In this document: positions 46,929-57,158 of the stretch, one piece after another
Layout: each line of letters starts with the position of its first letter
How positions within the stretch are numbered: the stretch's first letter is position 1
DNA from: Ceratodon purpureus
Lineage: Eukaryota; Streptophyta; Bryopsida; Pseudoditrichales; Ditrichaceae
Length of the DNA stretch: 64,000 bases
Direction of reading: 5' to 3'
NCBI GenBank assembly: GCA_014871385.1
Contig: CM026429.1
Coordinates: 669,365 to 733,364 of the forward strand
Notes under the pieces: generated by a model
The model's input: only the letters and a program-made list of their open reading frames with translations
The model's database searches: none
Told to the model about the DNA's origin: nothing
Program-made: the position numbers and the translations under genes

Positions 46929-47429
46929 CCTGCCAAATTTATGAATTCAACATTCATATTAAGAAAGACCCAAGTGTATCTAACAGGTAACAACAAGCAA
47001 GGAACTCAACTGCAATTCGAAGCTCGTTGATTTCACCTTGAGGGATTTCCGTGCAAGATTACGAGTTTGAGAACGGAATCAGAACTTGATGTAGATTCAT
47101 TAACTCCGAAAGCCTAAGAACGATATTGATGTGTCATGATTATGCGTCGTACTGTAAAAATGACCGTGAACTCGTTACAAGCGCCCTAGTAACTTGAAGG
47201 AGATTTGGCCTTGTTTCAACATATTATGATGTTCACCCATGAATACTAGGACTATCGTTTCACCTTCTAGCACGACGTCGAACACAAGAACTGCACCTTC
47301 TAACATCAACCCTGCCCAAAATATCTGGTGTGAGCAGTGTAGCCGTGATAAAATATTTATGAAGGCGAAAAGGGAAACAAATCATGACTATGATGCTGAT
47401 ATCCTCAACTTAGTTCGATAGATTCCTTA

Positions 47430-47770
47430 CTGCAAAGAAGCTGCCTGCTCCATTTCCTGCGTCCACAACTATGTGGAACCCCTCCAAAGGTCGCTCTGAT
47501 TATCAACAAAATTCAACTTATGTTAGAGAACCTCCAAAGTGCAATTGCAGCTTAGGAACACACTGTCAGTTTCTTCAATTCAAAACGATCATGAAGACTA
47601 CTTTGAGTAGACATATCAACTTCGACAAAGAGTTGAAGCTCACCAACACCTCCAGCCCCTTTGCGAACAGCATCTACAAGATCAGCAGTATACTGCTCCA
47701 TGTAATCAACAGAATGTGTCTCTTTCTTTGCTACGGTCTCTGCAGTATTAGTACTTTCTTTGGACATAAC
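47430..47770 (-). pseudogene. Alpha-D-phosphohexomutase (PGM/PMM family) fragment
   Basis: The minus-strand exon at about 47,755-47,658 encodes SVDYMEQYTADLVDAVRKGA, ending at a GT donor. The following exon (about 47,500-47,435) encodes PLEGFHIVVDAGNGAGSFFA. Both are diagnostic of the phosphoglucomutase/phosphomannomutase family, of the plant plastid-like subgroup. The phosphoserine loop exons before and the remaining domains after were not found, so this is a two-exon remnant. Confidence 0.65.
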
Positions 47771-48464
47771 ATGGTTTATTTTTGTTTTTTGAGGCAAATG
47801 AAGAGAGATCTTCTCTTCCGTCTCGTTCATCGCGATAAAACATAAGTTATTTTTGAATCATGTGAGCTTCTCTCCATTTGTTTTTTTCATTCTACACACG
47901 ATCATTTAGATGGTGACCAATGGTAATTTACTGTTATTGATTTTTTTGGTCAATTTGCCATGCTTGTAGTGCGAGTTATGTCTTTCATTGCGTTCTCTGT
48001 TGCAGCTGAGGCGTAAGGATTGGTAAATATGATTTACAATGTATATATGAATCGGTCATACGTTATGTTTGATGATCTGACATCGTGGGATTATGTAGTT
48101 CTGAACTGATTTGTTAATATGAGGTCATTGAGGGAGGTTTGCAGGTTTCTTACAAGTGGCTGCTCAAGTAGGAAGTTTTCTGTCTCTTCGAATGCTGCAA
48201 AGAGGTAATTAGTTAGCTGGTCGATGTTGGCTCTGACATGATTTTATGTAATAGTTATGAAGGCTAGCTGACAACGATTCCACACTGGAGGGCCTTGGTG
48301 AGTTGTTGAGATTTTGAAGGAGCCCAAATCTTGTTATCAGGATGTAGGAGATCATTTTTGTGATGATGGTTGCACGTTTACCTGAATGCATCTGCTGCTG
48401 TTTCTCTTTCTTGTGGAGACAGACTAGATTTACTCATCCAACTTTTTGTCTTGCTTTTGAAGCA

Positions 48465-49080
48465 GGATCTTACAGTCCAATTTGCGAAACAAACGAGGGG
48501 AATAAGGTTGAGGTTGTATGCACCGTTTCTGGATGGTCGAAAGGCGAACCCCGAGCTTATAGTGTACAGCTAGTGCCAAAAGCCAAGTTGCATGGTACTC
48601 TATCTTTACGTCGGTTTTTAACCAAATCTTGCAATCTTCAGGAGCTGTGTCTTTCTCAGATTGGGAGGATTGTTTACTGCTAATTTAATTCGTTTGTGTT
48701 CGAAAGTTTTGTTTGCTGCAATATTTGGATCTTGTGTATTTTGATGTGGTCAGTTCATTCGTGTGTACTTACTTTTAGTAAGTGCACGGCTATTAGGGCT
48801 CAGGTGAATCCTGACACGGCTGCGGAGGGCAAAGTGTCAAGATAACCGCATGATACAGTTTGATGATCAGTATGTGCTCTAATTGTGTGTTCGTTTATTT
48901 TGCCTGTACACAGATGCAAAACATGAATTTGACGGGTCTGCATCTCACCATGTATACAGTGTACAGCCTTGCTTACCCAAGGACCCAGCCCAGCTTTATA
49001 TTGGCGAGTATGTGCAAGCTCAGGAACTCGAGCGCTCCCCTTTTTACTATTGCGAAGCTAGACATGGGTCACCGGTCAAC
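48465..49080 (+). pseudogene. Two exons of an unidentified plant protein
   Basis: Plus-strand frames at about 48,465-48,595 (GSYSPICETNEGNKVEVVC, then SGWSKGEPRAYSVQLVPKAK) and about 48,913-49,075 (ASHHVYSVQPCLPKDPAQLY, then IGEYVQAQELERSPFYYCEA) look like consecutive exons of one conserved protein. Each lies between plausible splice sites. I do not recognise the family. The transposon begins about 200 bp downstream, so the rest of the gene may have been cut off by its insertion. Confidence 0.4.
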
Positions 49081-49275
49081 ATAGGACCTTCTGTTCTCTA
49101 TTTCTCATGTTTACTTAAATGTTCGATGTGAATTGAATACTTCGGAGGTTTGATGAGTTTGGACCGACTAAACATTGCGGTAACCTGCATCTCCTGCTAC
49201 TGATTATGTGTTTTATGGTGAGGCAGAATGGCAGCTATATGCGGTGTTAATTGGAATGATGTTATTATCAGGGCT

Positions 49276-49545
49276 GGGTGTAAGCACACTGCCCCCCTAA
49301 AAAGTATGTCAGAAAAGTACTTTTCTGGAAATACTTGGTAGAAAGTACTCTGTTTTCCCAAGTAAAATCTGTACGAATGCATTTCCCATCACAGAATATG
49401 ATTGGAACATTGCTTAGCATTGTTATCGCAATTCCAAGATCACAAAAAAAGTCGTATGGAGTAACAAAAGTAGTACTTTCCCCAAATTTAAAAGTATGTC
49501 AGATTGTCAAAAATTATACAAAGTACAAATTTATGCTTAGTTAGA
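49276..49545. repeat. Candidate left terminal sequence with GTAC motifs
   Basis: Begins gggtgtaagcacactgcccc and continues with aaaagtacttttctgg, aaagtactctg and gtagtacttt. The minus-strand reading of 4,634-4,653 begins similarly, and is also followed by agtactttttt-type motifs. Taken as a short imperfect terminal inverted repeat plus subterminal motifs. Confidence 0.45.
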
Positions 49546-50149
49546 TGTTTTTTTTTCCTGTGATATTGTAACAGGGTATAGGACTCATAAAAGGCTACGG
49601 ACCCCACTTGAAAAAACTAGGAGAAGCTGAAGATCCATGGAAATATTTGCTGCCTTTTGCCTTTTTTTTCCGCAGTCTAGAATTCCTAAAATACAAGGAT
49701 CTTTTGTGATTTTCCTACGTAGAAGGCTTTCTGGACGTGCGCCCCATGTTGGCTAACGGCCATTTCATTCTTATCAGTTGTTTTATTAGACATTAATAAT
49801 TGATGTGGCCGCCACTAAGAGTAGTTGAAAATGTACTCCCAAAATGAGAAGTACTTAGAGTACTTTCCTGCAGAATTTTGAACCGTCGGATTACAATGGG
49901 CTCACATCTCAGCCGTACGCGTTGTTGATAAGGTCCGATATAAGTGGATCTAGCCGGTTTCGAATGCAGGTGGATCTTCTGTTAGTTTAAGAGATGGATG
50001 AATTTTACTAGAATCTGTTCATCTCCAAATGGTTTCTCTTGCATGCACCTACAGTGCATGCAAGGGTTCTGAACGTCGACTGAAGTTGTTTTTCGGTGTT
50101 GCAAGGATTGTAAGCTGCGGCGCAGCCATCGCCAGGGTTTGCCACACAA

Positions 50150-50748
50150 ATGTCTGGGGAAGGGCATCTTCCAAACTGCACACTAGTTCAGTCCCTCATA
50201 ACATCTTACTACGTAGTGCGAGATCCCCCGCAGCTTGTGCAGCAGCGAATTACCCATTACTACCCTGTCTGCGACGTTGTCAACGAAAAGATTGAGAGTG
50301 TAGGTCAGCATTTCACTACGTATTCATGCGATAGTCCCTCAGATGATGTGTCTAGTAGTACCCACGTATCCGAAACTCCAACTTCAAAGGTTGGAGATAT
50401 TAGCTGGTACCTGCATCATTCAAACCAAGCGCTGCAGTCCCGTGAGCGCCTGGTCCAGTCGCCCAAAACCTTGTTCGGATCTTTCACCGTTGAGGGCGGT
50501 CTCCCTCGGCAGGAACTCAGGTGCTACCCCGACTGTCGAAGTCCTTCCCCTGTGCGTTCGGTGAGTTTCTCCTCAAGTTTGTGCAGAACTTTTCATTTCT
50601 GATTATGTACTTGTTTTGTTGTCAAATTTATGTTCTTTGATGGCAACATGTTGTACTTGTTCCCCACTGTATTTGCACGTAGGTCCAGGACAAGGCTCTT
50701 GCAACCTCTATTTTTCCAGAATGTGATCTGCCTTCTCTAACCGCGTAG
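50150..50748 (+). CDS. Small two-exon transposon gene, 158 aa, unknown function
   Basis: Exon 50,150-50,560 (137 codons, ATG start) joins exon 50,683-50,748 by a GTGAGT donor and TAG acceptor with phase 0 on both sides, ending at TAG 50,746. The product starts MSGEGHLPNCTLVQSLITSY, contains QQRITHYYPVCDV and a Ser/Thr-rich middle, and has no recognised domain. The stop is 37 bp before the transposase ATG. The two could therefore be co-transcribed, alternatively spliced into one protein, or represent an ORF1-type accessory protein such as a DNA-binding partner. Confidence 0.5.
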
Positions 50749-50785
50749 TCTCTTCTGTGGGTTCACGGGTCTCATCACTTGTAGC

Positions 50786-53700
50786 ATGGGGGACCAAGCC
50801 CGGAGACAGAGGTTGAGGCCGCGACGTGCTGGTGCTGCGGAGAGGGCGTCATCAATGGAGACTGTAGAGGCTGCACGGTTAGAGAAAGCAGAGCGCAATC
50901 GGTTGTACCAGGAACGCCGTCGCAAGAGAATTTCCATGGAATCGGAAGGAGGAGAGACGTGTACGACAAACACAGTGCCTGAGATTTCAGATGCCATTTC
51001 TACGCGAGATGCATCTAGGGTTGCTCAGAAAATTGTCCACAGCATGTGTGATGAGCTAAACCTTCTTCCTGGTCCCCACTGTCGTCAACTTGTGCTTGAG
51101 AAGGTTCTTCGCCACAGTCTTGTTTGGCCTTTGTTACCTTACTATTATCCTCGGGATTTAGAAGCTAAGAGTATTCATTATTTTATTCAAAGTTATAGAG
51201 CAGAGTTACAGTCCGTGTCGATACCGTTCTCAAACAACATGTTGTCTAGAAAAGGTGCTCTTCTGGATGCTGCTGTTAGTGGGAATGTTGGGGGTGTTAG
51301 GGCGCTTGCACGTGTCTTAGGAACCAAGACAGATAATATACAAGCTGCCTTGGAAAGGAGAGAAGAGTATGAGGAGGGTGCTGCTCGGTTTGCACCCTTC
51401 GCAGGCAAAAACGCACAGATGGATCTACAGAGTACTGTCTTGCTACAGTTCAAGCTTGGTGGCACAGTCAAACCAGAGTAAGTCCAAACAGAAAGGACGT
51501 CGTGAACAAGGGCGGTGGGCTGAAAAGAGGAGGAGAGACACATCCAAAGCACTATTTGACAGTCACGCAGGTATGTCTTCAATACTTTGCATGAAAACCA
51601 TCTTGTACCGCATGTACACAGCAATCCCACTGTACAATGTTGCATTTACTTGATGTACTTCAACACCGTTAGTACTTCACGTACTCGCAAAGAAGTACTA
51701 ATAGTGTCGAAAATTCTCCCCTATTTTACTCTTTTCATTTCAAGGTGCAAAAAGTATGTTCCTTAATGAAAACAGTAGAGTACTATTAGTATCACATGTA
51801 CTAGTTCTTATATTAAGTGTACTTGCGAAATTACTTTGTGTACAAATGGATTTATGTAATGTGTATTATTATGATTTAGGGTACAATCCGCATGTAGTTT
51901 TCATAATATAGGTAGTACTCGATGGGGGCAGTGTTGTATACTGAAGTACTTTATGTTTTGAGTATGTACGCTTAACTAGTACTTTTTATAATACAAGGTA
52001 CTCATAGTATTATGTTAATGCCGAATATGTATTTGTTGGTACTCGGTGAATGTACTTTCGTTTTTCAATGTACCTGTGGGTTCAGATTGTCGGTTCTGTA
52101 GTACTAATAATACTTTTTTATGTATGTGGTGTGTAGACGACATTCTTCTTGCAGTTCAAAGAGGCTCATCCAAAGTGTAAAATCGGGCAACGACGATTTG
52201 AGAATCTGAAACCATGGTATGTGAAACCTCTTAGGGACCGTAATGTGTGCTGCTGCATCTACCATGTAGAAATGGATCTCATGAGGGTAGGACTGAACAC
52301 CCTACGGGAGGAGAAGAGGGGTCTGCATGCACAAATACATTGCTCTTGTAAATGTGACGTCTGTTCTGCTTCTGTGGAGACTGCAACGGGTGAGGGTATA
52401 GGCTGTGATGCTCATCACGGAATATTTAAGAGGATCACTCATTTGTGGGAAGCTTGTCTTTGCAAGAAGCCAGAGTTCAATGAATGGCACAAGCTCTCTT
52501 GTCTAATGGGTGATTGTGAAGAATGTGGCGTAGATACTCTAGGTTTTTGCCCACAGGAGATGTCTTCACTGGAAGAACCTAAACTTAGGTGGAAACACTT
52601 CTCGTATGTTACTATTGGCACTGACCGTGAGACAGGGAAGGCGAAGAAAAGACTGCAGGAGGTATATGAAGAGACTAGTCCTCTGGAGTTTGTTACTTAC
52701 CTAAAACCCAAAGTTCAAGCCTTTATCAAGCATAATTTTATTGCCAATTGGCAGGATTGGCAGTGCAAGGAAATGATGGAAGGTTTGCCCGAGGGAGTTA
52801 TAGTTTCCCACATCGATTTTGCAGAGAATTACGAATTCCAGATTCAAAACGAAGTTCAGAGCATGTACTATATGTCTGAGTATGTGTCCTTGTTGGTCCA
52901 TATCACTTTGCAGAGAGTCCGTGATGTGACTGGTGATTTGATCACCAGAAAACATACACACTACTATATTTCGGATGACAAGAAACATGACAGTTTGTTC
53001 GTTCAGCATTGTCTTATGCTACACTGGAGGTGGTTGATTGCTAACGGGGAAAAACCAAGGGAGCATTGGGTATTCTCTGATGGCTGTGCAGGTCAGTTTA
53101 AGGGGGCTACAGCAATGTATTTTGTTGCTAGATATCCCAGTCTCACAGGAGGCTGCTCGATGATCTGGAACTTTTTCGCGACTGGACATGGGAAAGGTAC
53201 TTGTTATTCTGTACTTTTGTACTTATTTGAGTGAAGCTCCATTACTTTTAGTACTTTTGTTACTGGAGCGTATGTACTTCTGTATATCTTGAATGGAGAC
53301 AGTGTACTTATGTACTTTTTGTGAGAGAAGCAGAATGTATATTACGAGATGGGGATGATGTGCTATGTTGTCAATATGGATTTACTGAACATTTTTGGAT
53401 GCAATTGTAGGTGAATGGGATGGTGCAGGGGCCGTAGTGAAGCGTGCTTTACGTATCGAACAGATTCGAAACCCTGAGAGGCAGCTTCAAAACGCCCTCC
53501 AATGTGTTGAGTACTTACAGCAGGGCTTCTCTAATAGAGCGCCTTCTTCGTATGCAGGGACTAGCAGCAGGGATATTCACCGTACCTTTTGGCACGTAGG
53601 TGAGAGCGAGATCAGCAGGGAGTCATCGATGGCGTGTCACACTATTGCAGGCTCAAGATCTCTCCATTCCATTATGGGGAATTCTACCAGCAATAAGACA

Positions 53701-54407
53701 TGTTTGCTGGTTAGACCTCTGTCATGTTTCTGTGCATCGTGCATAGATAAAGACTGGGAGAATTGTGAGCAAACGGCTCATGTTCCAGGGTGGAGGGCAG
53801 TGCAAATTCAGCCCAAAGCGCCGTCAGAGGAGCTGGAGACCCTGGAAGACGACCCAGCCGAGCAGGTATTGTTGTGTGATAGCATCTCAGTGCAAGGTTT
53901 TTTTTTTTACATCAAATTCGGATTCTTTAATGCACGTAACTTTGCTGGACACATGAAACATAATCTAAGATGCTCATATACTGATTTATTCAGGTACAGC
54001 GAGGAGAGAGGCTAGACGAAGTCGTTGACATTGGTGACAATTTTGTGGTTCCAGCTGAACAACCAAATGAAGAGGGTGTTGACTTCTATATCTTGCAATG
54101 CCAACGACGAAAGTATAAACTGAAGGCTCCTCTGTCGTGTCCTTGGGGTGCCGAATTTGAAGCAGGGGATTTCGTCATTGAAGGCACTTATTACAAAAAG
54201 TCTGGCCGGGGTGAATACACATACACATATCTTGAAAAATCAGTCGTAGCTCATGTTTCATCGCACCTGGTTCTAGCCTGCAAGTTCCGAATGAAACTCG
54301 CCCCATACTGCCTGAAAGGTGGGGATCCAGTATATAAGATCTCCTCAGAAGTAGTCGATGTTGTGAGACACGCTTTAGCACAGATGTGGGAAAATGACGA
54401 TGAGTGA
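50786..54407 (+). CDS. DDE-type transposase-like protein, five exons
   Basis: Exons: 50,786 to about 51,480; a short basic segment to 51,570; 52,155-53,196; 53,411-53,865; 53,994-54,407. The last three junctions are GT-AG with consistent phases. The N-terminus is Arg-rich (nuclear or DNA-binding). Exon 3 carries Cys clusters (HCSCKCDVC; CLMGDCEECG...FC), then a likely RNase-H-like core with three acidic stations: VSHIDFAENYE, HWVFSDGCAGQFKG and, across the intron, GHGKGEWDGAGAVVKRAL. The C-terminus (WGAEFEAGDFVIEGTYYKK) is a small beta-rich domain. Similar SDG...HGKG...DGAG proteins are transposon-encoded in several eukaryotes; I cannot name the superfamily securely. The joins around 51,480-52,155 do not keep frame, so one indel or a misjudged exon remains there. 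Confidence 0.65.
51640..52136. repeat. GTAC-motif-dense intron of the transposase gene
   Basis: About 18 GTAC tetramers in about 500 bases (gtactt, agtact and ggtact contexts) against about 2 expected. A second short cluster fills the next intron (53,197-53,320, about seven). Exons of the same gene do not show this density. Confidence 0.75.
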
Positions 54408-57158
54408 TAATTATTGCAATTAATCAACTGGAACTTTCATACTATTTCACTGGAATCAACTAACCTGGACTATGATCCGACTGAAATCTATGTGTCATGT
54501 GTGAGAACGTACCTGGTTGTTATCCATCTCCCATGGAGGACGTTGATTGATTGGGTCAATATACAATGAGGTACATGGATACCATTATGTTCCACTGTCA
54601 TTAAGCAAATCAGAGTTATTCACCAGTCGTAGTGTTAGGTGAGCATGAACAAGGCATCAGAAACCAGACAGGTATGATCCATACAAAAGTTATGTAGCAA
54701 TATCAATGGAGCGCCTAGGTGGGACTGGAATGATGTTCACGATTAAAAATAATCAAATACCGTTGGTTAAGTTTTTACTCGGAAGGAATACCCACAGAAA
54801 TGACACCTCAATTCACAAGACTGGCATCTACCATTATTATGATCCCTCTAATTTTAACTCAAAAACATTCCCTTCAAAAATTAAAGACATGTTGTCCACA
54901 GGCGCAGTCGAGTCTCACTATAAACAGGGATCTGGAGCAATAATGGAATCGCTTTACCTTTTGCAAAGGGACCACTGCTTTATAAAACAGCTGTTTGTCA
55001 GCTATTAGTACGCAGCTTACTTTGAGTCTCGGCAAATACTGCAACTGGACTAACGCTTCACAGAATTTGAAGCATAAACCATGAATAATAAAGGGTTATA
55101 CTAGTAGACGCGTCATGGTATTGTCTTAAGCGCCTTCAGTGTCCGGGTAAATGCACGTTTATAAGTTCTTTAACCAAACTTAACATGCAAAACGGCGATT
55201 TAAAATGATAAAGGCAATTACAAATGAATAAACAACAACCAAAAAACATAACTATATCATATTTAACTAAATATAGATGTGCATGTATGTGACCTTAAAT
55301 AAAACCTTATTGGACAATTACTTTGATTTAGATAATTTAGAACTTAAAGGTAAGTGACCAGTCAATTTTTAAAAAAAAATATGGAAAGCGGATATAGGCA
55401 TAGATGTTATTCACATTTATTTAAGAAAATTAAAAGATTTTAATTTGAAATAATCTGAGAATACAATTTTTGGTATAAAAAAAGTTTAAACGCTTAGATA
55501 ATACTTGAGTATTAGTGGATATGCGGTAATATTTCAAAATTACCTATAAGAGGTTCTCTAATAATGATTCACATAATTATCCATTACTTTTGTATTGTTT
55601 ATTTACATTTTTTATTTATTTTCAACCTTCTTTATTCTTCTTGACCTTCCTCATACTTCATTTACTTTTATTTTTCCCTTGAATCCACTTTATTTCATCC
55701 TTCTTATTCTTCATTTTTTTTTTGAAGCTTCTCTCTTCTTGTTCTAGAGTTTCTTTTATTTGATCTATTATTATCAATCTTATCCATTCTTAGTATTTAA
55801 TTTATTTACATTTTTATTTTCAACCTTCTTTATTCTTCTTGACCTTCCTCATACTTCATTTACTTTTATTTTTCCCTTGAATCCACTTTATTTCATCCTT
55901 CTTATCTTCATTTTTTTTTTGAAGCTTCTCTCTTCTTGTTCTTGAGTTTCTTTTATTTTGATCTATTATTATCAATCTTATCCATTCTTAGTATTTAATT
56001 TATTTACATTTTTATTTTCAACCTTCTTTATTCTTCTTGACCTTCCTCATACTTCATTTACTTTTATTTTCCCTTGAATCCACTTTATTTCATCCTTCTT
56101 ATTCTTCATTTTTTTTTTAAGCTTCTTCTCTTCTTGTCTTGAGTTTCTTTTATTTTGATCTATTTTTTTCAATACTATCCATTTTTTAAATTTTATTCAG
56201 TTACAATTTTTTTTTTTACCTTTTTATTCTCTATTATCCCTTTTTTGTTCCTCTTGTTTTTTCTCCTTTCATTTAATTGAATCTTTGAAAGGCCACATAT
56301 TTCTTCTTTTATTTATTATTCTTTTAGTTGATTACATGTTTTCCAATCTTCTTCTCCATTTGTGTTGTCTTATTTTTTCTTTAATTTTTTCATTTTTTTC
56401 CCTATCTTATTGTTTATTATTGTTCACGTTCATTTTCTATTTCTTGAATTTCTGAATTTTTTCCTCACCCATTCTTATTTCAGGATATGTCAAAGTCTTT
56501 GTGGACTGATTGGGTTGGTGGGAGAGACGCTGATCTGGATGTAAACAAGTACATGTGGCGGGAGAATTAAGAGGGGGAAGGTTTCTGAGTGGAGGGAAGT
56601 GATTCCTTTCTAGGAGAACAGTCCGAGCGGGACGGAATCCAAAGCAATCAGATTGCCGCCTGAATGTGGCCGTTTGGAAACAAATATAGTCCATATAGCG
56701 ATGTCGAAGCTACTGCTCTGTATTTTTGGTCTCTTGTATTTCTTTAGCTTGAACTCAGTCCCTGATAACCGTAATAGCGTCACAACCTAGGTACGCATCT
56801 CTTAGTACTCCCTCATTCCTTGACCCAGCTGCTGCGTGTTTCCTGACTCCTCTTATCAGTTCATTGCTTTCGAAGTTTTTATGTTTGTGTGCTTCAGCCT
56901 TCTTCCTAAGTGACATTATGAAGTTGACGTCTTCTTAAGAGTATGTTTACGCTTGTTCATCTACGTTGTACTGTTTTTATTTGTTAGACTCAAGAGAATG
57001 CGGATGTGTTATTGTGAATGCAAGTTATTCTGGAAACGCGAGTGCATTGAGGTGGCTTACTGGAGTGATTTACAAATTTGTGTTGATTTCAGTTAGGTTC
57101 TACAATGCACAAATGTCTCCAATGTTCTGACCATAGACTTAGCAAAAGTTCCTCAATC
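54408..57158. repeat. Central spacer of the transposon with threefold pyrimidine-rich repeat
   Basis: 55,594-56,190 contains three successive copies of a unit of about 200 bp, beginning near tatttacattttttatttt and containing cttgaccttcctcatacttc. They differ by small indels and are T/C-rich on the plus strand. A 100-codon frame at 54,706-55,008 has no recognised domain. The rest is AT-rich and non-coding. The spacer separates the convergently transcribed transposase and SET genes. Confidence 0.7.

Noticed and set aside
55760..56544. Hydrophobic frames resembling membrane proteins
   Set aside because: Phe/Leu/Ile-rich because they are translations of T/C-rich repeats.
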